A DNA stretch of 64,000 nt from a bacterium (GCA_021822495.1 JAKAQO010000001.1:186001-250000), one strand, 5' to 3'. Counted from the stretch's first letter, positions 1 through 8,638 are shown. Notes: generated by a model from the sequence alone, not told the origin. Numbers and translations: made by a program.

Positions 1-126
1 ATCAAGGTCTCTTCCGACGATGCGGGGCAAATCCTTTACGAGGATTGCCAGGTCTGTTGCCGGGCCTTGACCCTTCACGTCCACGAGGAAGACGGGGAAT
101 TTGGAATCGAGGTCGAGCGCACCTGA
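1..126 (+). CDS. CPXCG-motif cysteine-rich protein, C-terminal part
   Basis: Frame 1 is open from the left edge to TGA at 124-126 and gives 41 residues. They contain YEDCQVCC followed by an acidic tail (EEDGEFGIEVERT). This matches the end of the small CPXCG-motif family (Pfam Cys_rich_CPXG, from memory), about 60-70 residues long. In that family a CPxCG pair near the N-terminus and a CxxCC pair near the C-terminus probably bind one metal ion. The first pair must lie upstream of the window. Role unknown. Partial because of the window edge, not because of damage. Confidence 0.75.
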   Translation: MKVSSDDAGQILYEDCQVCCRALTLHVHEEDGEFGIEVERT

Positions 127-144
127 TTTCGATTTTTGAAACTC

Positions 145-215
145 AGCGGGCGAAGGGAATCGAACCCTCGTCTGATCCTTGGCAAGGACCCGTTCTACCA
201 TTGAACCACGCCCGC
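145..215 (-). tRNA. tRNA-Gly (anticodon GCC)
   Basis: Read on the minus strand, a 71-nt cloverleaf folds with acceptor arms GCGGGCG/CGCCCGC, anticodon stem GGTCC/GGATC around the loop TTGCCAA (anticodon GCC), and a T-arm containing GGTTCGATTCC. The discriminator base is T. The 3' CCA is not encoded (the next bases are GAG), so it would be added after transcription. A TATAAT-like -10 lies about 35 bases upstream (249-254, minus strand). The fold was judged by eye. Confidence 0.95.
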
Positions 216-386
216 GAAATTGGAGCCCACAACCAAAACGACTCTTTCATTATATAAAATAGAAACGTCGCTTCGCTGTCTTGGAAGCCGCCTAAAATGA
301 AAAATCCGGGACAAAAAATAGGGCTTATGATTGGCGGCGCCGTCTTTGGAACGCGGGAACGAATCAGAAAAATACGGGGGCAAATC

Positions 387-884
387 ATGGGCGAGAAAAC
401 GGCGGAAGCGGGAAAAGTTTATGGTTTTACGGTTGACGCTATTGACGGACAGAAAAAAAGCTTGTCCGATTACAAGGGCCAGGTCCTTCTCATCGTCAAC
501 GTCGCGTCTCTTTGCGGATACACCCCGCAATATGAAGGCCTTGAAAAACTCTACCGCCAATATTCCAGCAGAGGATTTAAAATTTTAGCCTTCCCCGCCA
601 ATGAGTTTGGGAAACAGGAACCTGGAACCAATGCGGAAATCGCAAATTTTTGCCGGACGAAATACTCCGTCAGCTTCGATCTTTTCGCTAAAATCAAGGT
701 GAAAGGGGAAGGCATTTGCCCTCTCTACCATTTCTTAACCACCGAATCGGGCCACAACGGAGACATCCCCTGGAATTTCACGAAATTTTTAATCGATCGC
801 CAAGGAAACGTCGTCGCCCGCTTTGGGCCCCAAGTCGAGCCTCTGTCTAAAGAACTCACTCAGAATATCGAATCTCTTTTATAA
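387..884 (+). CDS. glutathione peroxidase family protein (Cys type)
   Basis: Thioredoxin-fold peroxidase of 165 residues that reduces hydrogen or lipid peroxides, using thioredoxin or glutathione as reductant. The peroxidatic site is Cys43 in VASLCGYTPQY, where animal enzymes carry selenocysteine. The rest of the catalytic set is visible: Gln in FGKQEPGTN, and Trp-Asn in WNFTKFLID. The usual Cys in the FPCNQFG motif is Ala here (FPANEFG). The start at 387 is preferred over an in-frame ATG at 297 because homology begins there and a GGGGG lies just upstream. Monocistronic, convergent with the ClC gene. Confidence 0.92.
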   Translation: MGEKTAEAGKVYGFTVDAIDGQKKSLSDYKGQVLLIVNVASLCGYTPQYEGLEKLYRQYSSRGFKILAFPANEFGKQEPGTNAEIANFCRTKYSVSFDLFAKIKVKGEGICPLYHFLTTESGHNGDIPWNFTKFLIDRQGNVVARFGPQVEPLSKELTQNIESLL

Positions 885-903
885 TTAGGGACAGTCCCTA
901 ATT
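883..903. terminator. perfect GGGAC-A-GTCCC palindrome between convergent genes
   Basis: Ten-base arms (AATTAGGGAC / GTCCCTAATT) around one central A, overlapping the stop codons of the peroxidase and the ClC gene. The position suits a bidirectional terminator, but no long U-tract follows. The same GGGAC(A/T)GTCCC core recurs at 21015-21033 and 44860-44880, so it may instead belong to a dispersed palindromic repeat family. Confidence 0.55.
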
Positions 904-2112
904 CTTGCGTGGGCGCTGACTGTCAATAAGGCCGATCTGGCTGGTTAAAAGCATCGCCACCATGACAGACAAAACCGTTGTCGGAAAAATCCGAAGTCCC
1001 GCCATCTCAGTGACAACCAAGACCGATCCCAAGGGGGTTTTTGTTACGCCTGCGTTTAAAGCCGCCATCAAAGAGGCCACCATTAAAATCTCCTGGCATC
1101 CGGGAAAGATGAGGTGTAAAAAACGCCCCAAAGCCGCGCCCATAAAAAAAAGCGGAATAATAAAGCCGCCTTTCCAGCCGGAGGAAAAAGTCGTCGAAGT
1201 CCCCAAGAACTTGAAGACAAAAGCGAGAAGAAAAAAAGAAGCCACAGGAGCGGCCGCGACCAGAACGTTGACCTGGCTTTCCCCAAAAGTCAGCGCATAG
1301 GGAGAAATAGACGCGAGCAAGGCGAGAATGAGCCCTCCGACAGCGCCGCGCGCAAGTAGCGGAAAAATTTTAAAGGCGCGGCTTAAAAAATGATTAGCGA
1401 AGATAAATGCCGCCGCGACCAGGGCGGCAACTATTCCGCACAAAAAAGAAAACGCAAAGTCCCGCAGATGAAAGCTCAAGACGGGATACGGGAAAGACCA
1501 AATGGGACTTAAGTTGAGATGAGTCAACCCCGCGTAGGCCACATAGCCGCACAAGGAACCCCCAATCGCGGGCAAAAGGGCTTCATAATATTCCATACCG
1601 CGCCGGTGAAGAATTTCAAGCGCAAACAAACTCGCCCCCAGGGGAGCGCCAAACAAAACGGTAAAACCCGCCGCCATTCCGGTAATCGTCAAGGTTCTTT
1701 TTTCCGACACGCTCAAATTCTTCAAGTCAGATACCCAGCTTCCCAAGGAACCGGTCGTTTGAACCAGCGGCGCTTCCGGCCCCATGGCTCCGCCCGAAGC
1801 GATGCAAATCAAGGAGGCGGGGATTAAAGACAAAAGATTCTTTCTTTCCTTATTTCCGCCCATCTCGTGGATATTATCCACAAGCCTCTCCACGTTTCCT
1901 GTTGGGCCAATTCCCCTTTCCAAAAGCGCGACGAGAAACCCCGCCGCAATCAAAACAAATCCATGGGATAACGAGCCGAAGAAAGATTGCGGTCCCAGCC
2001 AGAAAGACAGCCCTTTTAGAATGTAAAGATACGCCGCCCCGCAAAGGGCCGAAGCGATTCCAACCAAAAATATCCAGATTAAAAATCGGCTTGATTTTTC
2101 CATCGCCTTCAT
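898..2112 (-). CDS. ClC-family chloride channel/antiporter
   Basis: Polytopic inner-membrane protein of 404 residues with the ClC signatures: SGGAMGPEAPLVQ (the anion-coordinating GxxGPE region, whose Glu is the usual gating/proton-coupling residue), GAPLGASLFALEI, GWKGGFIIPLFFMGAALG (the GGxFxP motif) and KTPLGSVLVVTEM. No C-terminal CBS domains, so this is the short bacterial type. Either chloride channel or Cl-/H+ exchanger; the preserved Glu fits an exchanger, but this cannot be settled from sequence. Only 44 bases separate its start from the divergent histidine kinase. Met-4 (2103) is an alternative start. Confidence 0.9.
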   Translation of the reverse strand: MKAMEKSSRFLIWIFLVGIASALCGAAYLYILKGLSFWLGPQSFFGSLSHGFVLIAAGFLVALLERGIGPTGNVERLVDNIHEMGGNKERKNLLSLIPASLICIASGGAMGPEAPLVQTTGSLGSWVSDLKNLSVSEKRTLTITGMAAGFTVLFGAPLGASLFALEILHRRGMEYYEALLPAIGGSLCGYVAYAGLTHLNLSPIWSFPYPVLSFHLRDFAFSFLCGIVAALVAAAFIFANHFLSRAFKIFPLLARGAVGGLILALLASISPYALTFGESQVNVLVAAAPVASFFLLAFVFKFLGTSTTFSSGWKGGFIIPLFFMGAALGRFLHLIFPGCQEILMVASLMAALNAGVTKTPLGSVLVVTEMAGLRIFPTTVLSVMVAMLLTSQIGLIDSQRPRKN

Positions 2113-2156
2113 TTTCTCATTTTACTCCGCCCTTGGAAAGTATCATAATACCCTTA

Positions 2157-3734
2157 ATGGAATCCAAAGAGTCCTGGAAAAAGGTCATTGAGGCGGGAAG
2201 GCTTCTATCGTCAAATTTGGACATCGGAAATCTCCTTCGCGCGATCACAAAACTTTCAGCGGAAGTGGCCGAGGCTGAAAGCGCGTCTCTTCTTTTGCTC
2301 GACGCGGAAACCCAGGAACTCTATTTCGACATCGCCTTGGGGATCACGGAAGAGGCCGCAAAAATTCGCCTGAAAACAGGGCAGGGAATCGCGGGCGCGG
2401 TCGCCTTGAATCAAAAACCTCTCCTCATCCCGGATGTTCACGTAGATCCTCGCTGGTCTTCTCGAATGGATCAGATTTCCGGCTTTGCCACTCGCTCAAT
2501 TTTAGCCGTCCCGATGATGCGGCAAGACCGCTTCTTGGGAGTCATTGAAGTTATCAACAAAAAGAAGGGGGTTTTCGGCCAAGACGATTCCGAACTTTTA
2601 GAAGCTCTAGCCTCTCAAGCCGCCATCGCCCTTGAAAACGCGCGGCTTTTCACAAGCCTTGAAGAAGAGCGCCAGAAACTCGATATCGTCTTTCTTGAAA
2701 TGTCTGACGGGGCAGTTTTAGCGGATGAAGCAGGAAACATTCTGATCGCAAACCGCGCCGCCAAAAAAATCCTGGGAGGGCATTCGACTCTCAGCGAGAT
2801 ATTCAGTCAGTGGACAATGCTTCCACCCTGGCCTGAAATCTCAAGGCGCTTGACCGTGGGGACGGTTCACTTTACGGCTGAGCGGAAAGAAGTTAAACCT
2901 TTTATTCTAGGGGGAATCGCGACCCCCATCCGAAATAAAAATTCCGCCGTCAAGGAAAAACCAATTTTTCTTTATGTTTTCCGCGATGAAACCGAGGCCC
3001 GGCGTCAAGAAGCCATCAAGAGAACGTTTCTTTCTTTTATCTCCCACAAGCTCAAAACCCCCTTATCCTCCATCTTGGGCTTTACCGATCTCTTGGCGGA
3101 AGAATTTAAGGAAAGCCCCCGCCCGACGGCGGAGCCGCTCATCAACTCTCTTAGACAACAAGGGCAAAAGCTGGCGAGTTTGGTGGATAAGCTTTTGCGC
3201 TACGTCTCGCTTGAAAGTCCGGAAGACACCGTTCATTTTGAGCCCACGCCTCTAGCGCGAATTCTTGATGACGCTTTAAAAGAGACCGAAGACCTCGCTC
3301 AAAAAAATCATTTTTCCATCTCCGTCAAAAAAGAGTCTTTCTCTCCGGTTTTAGCCAACGCCCTTCAAATCAAAAACGCGATGGTCAACGTCATCGAAAA
3401 CGCCATCAAGTTTTCCGCTCCTACGTCAAAAAAAATCACGGTCGAATTAAAAGAGGACGCGGCTTCCGTTCTTTTTTCCGTCGCCGATGCTGGACCGGGA
3501 ATTCCCCCGGAAGATATTGAGAAGGTCTTTGACCGTTTTCATCAAATCGAAGCCTATTTCACCGGACAAGTCGAAGGGCTGGGCCTGGGGCTTCCCTATG
3601 TCAAGAAGGTGGCTGAAAATCATGGAGGGAAAGTCAGTATTCAAAGCCAAATCGGAAAAGGAACGACGGCGACCCTCTCATTTCCTCTTCTAAAAGAGAA
3701 AGGCGCCTCCGGGGCGGGAGGCGCCAAGATTTAG
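2157..3734 (+). CDS. GAF-domain sensor histidine kinase
   Basis: Soluble kinase of 525 residues. Residues about 15-165 form a GAF domain (GQGIAGAVALNQKPLLIPDV, then FGQDDSELLEALASQAAIALENARLF). About 175-285 is PAS-like. The H-box FISHKLKTPLSS places the phospho-accepting His at 297. The HATPase part has the N-box (NVIENAIKFS), G1 (DAGPGIPP) and G2 (GLGLGLPYV) motifs. No transmembrane segment, so the signal is cytoplasmic. The start at 2157 follows from homology; the frame stays open upstream only through DNA antisense to the ClC gene. No response regulator is adjacent, so its partner is unknown. Confidence 0.92.
   Translation: MESKESWKKVIEAGRLLSSNLDIGNLLRAITKLSAEVAEAESASLLLLDAETQELYFDIALGITEEAAKIRLKTGQGIAGAVALNQKPLLIPDVHVDPRWSSRMDQISGFATRSILAVPMMRQDRFLGVIEVINKKKGVFGQDDSELLEALASQAAIALENARLFTSLEEERQKLDIVFLEMSDGAVLADEAGNILIANRAAKKILGGHSTLSEIFSQWTMLPPWPEISRRLTVGTVHFTAERKEVKPFILGGIATPIRNKNSAVKEKPIFLYVFRDETEARRQEAIKRTFLSFISHKLKTPLSSILGFTDLLAEEFKESPRPTAEPLINSLRQQGQKLASLVDKLLRYVSLESPEDTVHFEPTPLARILDDALKETEDLAQKNHFSISVKKESFSPVLANALQIKNAMVNVIENAIKFSAPTSKKITVELKEDAASVLFSVADAGPGIPPEDIEKVFDRFHQIEAYFTGQVEGLGLGLPYVKKVAENHGGKVSIQSQIGKGTTATLSFPLLKEKGASGAGGAKI
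3702..3725 (+). terminator. GC-rich hairpin at the end of the kinase gene
   Basis: Nine-base perfect arms GGCGCCTCC / GGAGGCGCC around the loop GGGGCG, lying within the last codons of the kinase (encoding a Gly/Ala tail). No U-tract follows, so it would be an atypical or Rho-assisted terminator. It may simply be low-complexity coding sequence. Confidence 0.35.
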
Positions 3735-3830
3735 TGAGCTGTTGTCGTTCGTGGTGTCGTACCGTTGTGTTCCGTCACTATTTAGATTAACAGAAGGGCG
3801 TCACAAAAAGATTTCAAGATTATAAAAAAA

Positions 3831-4931
3831 ATGTTACAGAAAAAATTAACGGTTTTGGGCCTCATGTCGGGAACATCCGCCGACGGAATTACCGCCGCCG
3901 CCGTTTCAATTTCAGGAAAATCCCTCAAGGTTCTGCGTTTTGAAACCTTCCCATTTACGAAACCTGTGCGGGAAAAAATTCTCAACGCCTCAACCTTAAG
4001 ACTCAGCGAAATTTCGCGCCTAAACGCCGAACTGGGAATTCTTTTTGCCCAAGCCGCCCACAAAATATCCCAAGGGCGTAAAATCGATCTCATCGGTTCC
4101 CACGGTCAAACCCTTTGGCACGGACCTGGAGACAATCCCCCCAACACGTTTCAAGTTGGAGAGCCCGCCTTTATCGCCGAAGAAATGAAGTGCCCTGTCG
4201 TCGCCGATTTTAGACCTCAAGACATCGCTTCCGGCGGACAGGGAGCGCCTCTCATCGCGGCCTTCGACCAGTTTCTCCATGGTCAGGGCCCCTTGCGCGC
4301 CGTTCTCAATATCGGCGGCATCGCCAATGTCAGTTTTGTCGGGGAAAACAAGCTCTGGAGTTCTTTTGACACCGGCCCGGGAAACTGCCTGATGGATTTA
4401 GCCGTGAGAATCCTAAGCTCCGGAAAAAAATCCATCGATCTCAACGGACGCTTGGCTTCTCAAGGGAAACCGGACCTAAGCAAGGTCAAGAAGTGGCTAA
4501 ATCTCCCCTATTTCAAGAAGTTTCCGCCCAAATCTCTGGACCGAAACGAATTTGGGGGAAATTTTTTAAGAAATCATTTTGGAAAATTAAGAGCCCAGGA
4601 ACTCCCTGATATTCTTGCGACCCTGGCCGATTTGACGGTTTTGTCCATCGCGCAATCCATCCAAAAATTCGCCCCTAAAAAAGTTTCAGAAGTCATTGTC
4701 AGCGGGGGCGGAGCCTTAAACCCTTTTTTAATGAAAAAATTATCCCGCGCTCTTTCTCCTGTTCCCATCTTAAATTCCGAATCTCTCGGCATGCCGGTCA
4801 TGGCCAAAGAAGCGGCTTGTTTTGCCTGGCTCGCTTACCGAGCTTTCCTGCGCCTTCCCAATAATTGTCCCAAGGCCACCGGCGCGCGAGGCCCCCGGAT
4901 TCTCGGAAAGATTATCCATCCCCCCTTATGA
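3831..4931 (+). CDS. anmK: anhydro-N-acetylmuramic acid kinase
   Basis: Cytoplasmic sugar kinase of the ASKHA fold. It converts 1,6-anhydro-MurNAc, released by lytic transglycosylases, into MurNAc-6-phosphate during cell-wall recycling. 366 residues, the usual length. Diagnostic stretches: LMSGTSADGI (family GLMSGTSxDG), GSHGQTLWHGP, DFRPQDIASGGQGAPL, NIGGIANVSF and FDTGPGNCLMD. The gene overlaps ogt by ATGA, so the two are translationally coupled. No other recycling gene (murQ, nagZ) is in the window. Confidence 0.95.
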   Translation: MLQKKLTVLGLMSGTSADGITAAAVSISGKSLKVLRFETFPFTKPVREKILNASTLRLSEISRLNAELGILFAQAAHKISQGRKIDLIGSHGQTLWHGPGDNPPNTFQVGEPAFIAEEMKCPVVADFRPQDIASGGQGAPLIAAFDQFLHGQGPLRAVLNIGGIANVSFVGENKLWSSFDTGPGNCLMDLAVRILSSGKKSIDLNGRLASQGKPDLSKVKKWLNLPYFKKFPPKSLDRNEFGGNFLRNHFGKLRAQELPDILATLADLTVLSIAQSIQKFAPKKVSEVIVSGGGALNPFLMKKLSRALSPVPILNSESLGMPVMAKEAACFAWLAYRAFLRLPNNCPKATGARGPRILGKIIHPPL

Positions 4932-5242
4932 AAAATAAAATACCGGCGTCCGTTTTTAAAAAAATGAAGAGCTATCCTCCTTTTTACCAGGCCGTCTGGA
5001 GAGCCTGCGCCGAAATTCCAAAAGGAGAAGTTCGCAGCTACGGCTGGGTCGCGGTTAAAATCGGAAAACCGAAAGCCGCGCGGGCGGTCGGGCAAGCCCT
5101 GGCCAAAAACCCATTTTCTCCCATAATTCCCTGCCACCGGGTCGTCTCATCCGCTGGAAAACTGACTGGTTTTTCCGCGCCGGGAGGACTAAAGAAAAAA
5201 GCCGCTTTGCTTAGCGAGGAAGGATGGAACGGAAAAATTTAG
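4928..5242 (+). CDS. ogt: methylated-DNA-protein cysteine methyltransferase
   Basis: Suicide DNA-repair protein that moves the alkyl group from O6-alkylguanine to its own cysteine. 104 residues: only the C-terminal catalytic domain (DNA-binding winged helix plus active site), without the N-terminal domain of long Ada/Ogt proteins. The active site is PCHRV with Cys69. KGEVRSYGWVA and the Arg-containing AARAVGQAL helix are also present. Because the Cys is retained it is a true transferase, not an alkyltransferase-like protein. The start at 4928 gives the ATGA overlap with anmK. Confidence 0.92.
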   Translation: MKNKIPASVFKKMKSYPPFYQAVWRACAEIPKGEVRSYGWVAVKIGKPKAARAVGQALAKNPFSPIIPCHRVVSSAGKLTGFSAPGGLKKKAALLSEEGWNGKI

Positions 5243-5604
5243 GATCCCTCAAAGCCCTGCCGCTACTCTTGGCACTCGCCGGTTCCGGTTGCATCGTCTA
5301 TCCGCGCCTTTATTGGCAAAAAGAAAGCGGACAAGCGACTCTTAAAAATGGAAAACCTCTCACGATCAAGGGCCAAATCATTAAAGAGTGCGACCGTACC
5401 GACCGCATCAGCGAAAAAATCGAGGATGAAAAAACCGTGACGACCGATTCCAAGGGCTTTTATGATTTCACCCTCCGGGCTTTTCTTTGGGAATTCCAGA
5501 ATTTCCTGACTGACGCCGCTTGTTCCTCCCACATTCAGCTTTATACCTGCGAAAAAACCTGCAAACCCGTCGACTCCGTCGATATCAATATTTTGGGAGA
5601 GTAA
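5224..5604 (+). CDS. small exported protein, possible lipoprotein
   Basis: 126 residues. The N-terminus has Lys/Arg residues and then a hydrophobic stretch ending LALAGSGC, a possible but imperfect lipobox because the -3 residue is Gly. The mature part has a KGQIIKECD segment, then TTDSKGFYDFTL, reminiscent of a carboxypeptidase-regulatory/transthyretin-like beta-sandwich, and four Cys near the end that could form disulfides. The start at 5224 has AGGAAGG directly upstream and overlaps ogt by 19 bases. Family not recognised. Confidence 0.7.
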   Translation: MERKNLGSLKALPLLLALAGSGCIVYPRLYWQKESGQATLKNGKPLTIKGQIIKECDRTDRISEKIEDEKTVTTDSKGFYDFTLRAFLWEFQNFLTDAACSSHIQLYTCEKTCKPVDSVDINILGE

Positions 5605-5626
5605 AGGCGAGACCAGAAAACGCCGC

Positions 5627-7726
5627 CTAGCGGTCGCCGGCGAGCAGAAAATAAGGGATGGGGCCCGCTTGCCCGGACGCTCCCAACGGAACGACTCCGT
5701 AAAAAGCGAAATCCCAGTCGTCTCGCGTCGTTTCTCCCGGCTCCACATGGAGCGGCCGGATATGATCTTTCCAAAAGGAACGAAAAACGCGTTTTTCCCC
5801 GGCGGAGAGCTCCAGGGGATCGCGAGTGCGCAAATATTCTTCTTTGCTTAGGATGATGTGCGTGATTTTCTCCGCCAAAAATTTTTGGTAAAGCGCCGCG
5901 CTTGAGGCAGAGGACTGAATCCAAACCTGAAGGGGTTGCCTCGCGTAGAGGCTGGAGGGCAAATAATCCCGATCGAGATAAAACGGCCTCTCGTCTCCCA
6001 TCAGCAAAATTCTCGCGTCGGGAGGCAGATGAAGATTCGCCCATTGAAACGCCGAATAAGGAGGATTCGGGTATCCCGGATGTTCGCCGGCAAGATAATC
6101 CGACGCGGAATCGGAATTTTGGAGAGCCTCCCAATAATCATACATTCCAGATCGTCCATAAGCCGCGAATCCGCCCAACAAGAACGACAAAATTAGGGCT
6201 CCGCGGGCCAGGAAGCGGGCCCGCGTCGGCAAGGACAACGCCGTCAAACCGGCGACGAGACTTAACGGGACCAAAGCGGCGGTATTAAACCGGGCCAAGC
6301 CGCTCATCACGTTCATGGGTAGTATCATCGCCGCCGCGAAAAGAAGAAGGGATAAGGCGAACCCGGAAAGGGGGACCATCAACAGGAACGGCAAAATCAT
6401 CAAATAAGCCGGGGACATTTGATTATCAATTTCATCCGAGCCGGAGTAAAACCAAGGACGCCGAGCGAAATCCAAGAATCCGGGCCAACTCCCGAAAGTC
6501 GAGGCGAACCCGCGCCCGTGGGCCGCCGAGGCCAGATGGCCGGGCTCAACGACGCTCGCGGAGGAAAAAAAACTTTCCTTAAAAGGATAGATGGGATTTT
6601 TATAAAACGCGATGTTCTTGGCCCCCCATGGCAAGGCTATCGCCAAAGCCGTCAGCCCCACCCAAAGAAAAGCTCTCGCTCCTCTTGAAAGCCCTTGCCG
6701 ATAAATCAGCCAAAGCGCGGCGGCGGGCATAATCAAGACCATCTGATATTTAGTCCCCATCGCCAACCCCGAGAAGATTCCCGCCAAGACAAGCGCGGAC
6801 TTGTTTGGTCTCGAGGAATACGCGAAAAGGGCTGACAGCGTCAAGGCCAAATAGAAGCTGGAGCCGAGCTCGACGCCAGCCTCGCGCCCCAGTATAAGAA
6901 CCATTGGATTGGAATAAAAAATAGCCGCCGCCCATACGCCCGCGGTCAAGTGGCCCATCCTTTTTCCAAGCGCGGCTATCGCGAGCGCGGTAAAAACCCC
7001 CAAACTCCAATGAAGCATTTGACACAAGGAGCCGCCTGGGTCGAGAGGAAGAATCCATAGATATAGCATCTCGACGCCGGAAGGAATTCCGGAATAGATA
7101 TTGAAGGGAGTCGGAAAAATGCGGGCATGATTAAGGAAGAGTTCCGGAAGAGCCGTGTGATAGACCAGGCTGTCATAAAAAATGTTGGGACCCAGGGCGA
7201 GTAAAAAATCGTAAACCCCGTAGACGATTAAAACCAGAAGAGGCGCCGCGATGGAAAGAGAAAAACGGGTTTTCCAAGGCTTGGGGCGCGCGTTCCATTC
7301 TCCGACGGCAAAAGCCGCCGCTTTTGCCGCCATCGGCGTTCCACTCAAGGCAAGCGCGACGATCAGGACAAACATCCAAGCGGGCCGCGCCCAACCGCAT
7401 AAACCGAGCCCAAGACCGATGAGTCCAAGAAATCCCATCCCCAAACCTACGGACAACAAAAACCTTTCCAGGCGCGGCGCGCTTTCAAGCGCAAAAAGTT
7501 TTAAGCCCCAGGCGCCGGCGCTCCAGGCGGCCGCGATAAAAAGAGCCAACGACGATGAGAGGCTCAAGGTTCGTCCCGCCATGTCCCAGGTCAAAACATC
7601 TGGTTGGGGAAACCAGGAAAAAATGGACATGAAATGGAGAACGCAAATCAAGGCCCACGCGAAAAAACCCGAAACAACGACGGGCGAGACGCTTAAGTTC
7701 GAGAGCCGCCCCCAAAAAATTCTCAA
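5627..7726 (-). CDS. GT-C fold membrane glycosyltransferase-like protein (GT39/ArnT-like)
   Basis: 699 residues with about a dozen hydrophobic segments and a soluble C-terminal part. After the second membrane region comes GPNIFYDSLVYHTALPELFL, whose Asp lies where GT-C enzymes carry their catalytic acidic loop (compare DxxxY in PMT/ArnT enzymes). It then has typical GT39-like helices (LGKRMGHLTAGVWAA, LAMGTKY). The likely role is transfer of a sugar from a polyprenyl-phosphate donor on the outer face of the inner membrane; the substrate cannot be read. The start is TTG at 7726, preceded by an 8-G run (7731-7738 complement) that would act as its ribosome-binding site. Convergent with the 5224 gene. 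Confidence 0.75.
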   Translation of the reverse strand: MRIFWGRLSNLSVSPVVVSGFFAWALICVLHFMSIFSWFPQPDVLTWDMAGRTLSLSSSLALFIAAAWSAGAWGLKLFALESAPRLERFLLSVGLGMGFLGLIGLGLGLCGWARPAWMFVLIVALALSGTPMAAKAAAFAVGEWNARPKPWKTRFSLSIAAPLLVLIVYGVYDFLLALGPNIFYDSLVYHTALPELFLNHARIFPTPFNIYSGIPSGVEMLYLWILPLDPGGSLCQMLHWSLGVFTALAIAALGKRMGHLTAGVWAAAIFYSNPMVLILGREAGVELGSSFYLALTLSALFAYSSRPNKSALVLAGIFSGLAMGTKYQMVLIMPAAALWLIYRQGLSRGARAFLWVGLTALAIALPWGAKNIAFYKNPIYPFKESFFSSASVVEPGHLASAAHGRGFASTFGSWPGFLDFARRPWFYSGSDEIDNQMSPAYLMILPFLLMVPLSGFALSLLLFAAAMILPMNVMSGLARFNTAALVPLSLVAGLTALSLPTRARFLARGALILSFLLGGFAAYGRSGMYDYWEALQNSDSASDYLAGEHPGYPNPPYSAFQWANLHLPPDARILLMGDERPFYLDRDYLPSSLYARQPLQVWIQSSASSAALYQKFLAEKITHIILSKEEYLRTRDPLELSAGEKRVFRSFWKDHIRPLHVEPGETTRDDWDFAFYGVVPLGASGQAGPIPYFLLAGDR

Positions 7727-7826
7727 AACACCCCCCCCTTTTTTCTACCGTTATTTTACGACTTTAATGCCGTGTCCAACAAACGAACAAGGAAAGTAAA
7801 AAATTGGTAAAAAACCTAAAGGGCCC

Positions 7827-7860
7827 TTGACAAAACGCGGGGGGGGGGGGGGTATATATT
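7827..7860 (+). promoter_or_regulatory. promoter with 14-G spacer tract
   Basis: TTGACA at 7827-7832 and TATATATT at 7853-7860 are separated by a spacer containing an unbroken run of 14 G (7839-7852). The distance to TATATA at 7853 is 20 bases, longer than the optimal 17. A related promoter at 9346-9376 lacks the long run. Length changes in the G-tract would move the -10 relative to the -35, a known phase-variation design in other bacteria. It could also be a homopolymer assembly error. Confidence 0.65.
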
Positions 7861-7894
7861 TAGGAATGGGAATGCCGCAAGCAGGAGGAGTTAA

Positions 7895-8638
7895 ATGAAA
7901 ATACGAGAAGCGGTTTATGCGTTGTTTGTCTTTGCGTTGCTAGCGCCCGCGCGCGCTTCTGCCGTCGCCATCGCCGAGCCTCTGCCGGAAAACGGGACTA
8001 TTAATGTTGATTTCCCTCCCAATGCTAACGGCGATGGACCACAGTTTAATTCGGTTCCATTTGAAATCAATCCTGAAAATGACAGCGTGAGCGGCCCCGT
8101 CAGCGGCCTTATTGGAACCTCATATCTTGGAGACACCGCGATATGGACGCATGTCGCTCCAGAGGATGCCTCGCGCGAATCATCCAATCCCAACTATAAC
8201 TGGTATCATGATCCGCATTATGCGGCTCTAAAAAAACTACTCCAGGAAGAAATTCATCTCTCCGTCATACGCGTGGATGAGAACAGAAAAACAGTGAAGG
8301 TGGACTTGACGCAAGCCCCCATTCTCTCAATGCCGGTATTGGATCAATTCGGGGGCCGATGGATGGTCATGAAAATAGTCGAAATGCCTGGAGATAACTG
8401 GAAAAAGGGTTTGTCTAAAGCTGTCCGACTCCATACGGGGCAGTCAATGCCCTTTGTGGATCCAACGACCCATTCCGCTCAAGACTTTACAAGGAACGTG
8501 GTCGTCGCCTACCCTATGTTTCACGGATATTCCGTTCAATTCAAAAACGGACATATTGTGAAGGTTACGCCTAGGAAAATCGGCGACGCCGGTATAATGG
8601 CAAAGATTAAAGAAGAAGTTAGAGGATTGTTTAAATAA
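7895..8638 (+). CDS. secreted protein of unknown function
   Basis: 247 residues with a clear signal peptide (MKIREAVYALFVFALLAPAR, predicted cleavage after ASA). The mature part is rich in Asn/Pro/Gly at the start, followed by a mixed alpha/beta region (YNWYHDPHYAALKKLLQEE, then VIRVDENRKTVKVDLTQAP). No catalytic motif, metal site or anchor is visible. Start at ATG 7895 with AGGAGGAG upstream. Its promoter and leader are shared with the otherwise unrelated secreted gene at 9424. Family not recognised. Confidence 0.75.
   Translation: MKIREAVYALFVFALLAPARASAVAIAEPLPENGTINVDFPPNANGDGPQFNSVPFEINPENDSVSGPVSGLIGTSYLGDTAIWTHVAPEDASRESSNPNYNWYHDPHYAALKKLLQEEIHLSVIRVDENRKTVKVDLTQAPILSMPVLDQFGGRWMVMKIVEMPGDNWKKGLSKAVRLHTGQSMPFVDPTTHSAQDFTRNVVVAYPMFHGYSVQFKNGHIVKVTPRKIGDAGIMAKIKEEVRGLFK

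Noticed and set aside
501-530. Selenocysteine in the glutathione peroxidase
   Set aside because: The active-site codon is TGC (Cys), with no in-frame TGA.
1902-2156. N-terminal extension of the histidine kinase upstream of 2157
   Set aside because: The extra 85 residues are encoded opposite the ClC gene and contain no domain; GAF-kinase homology starts at 2157.
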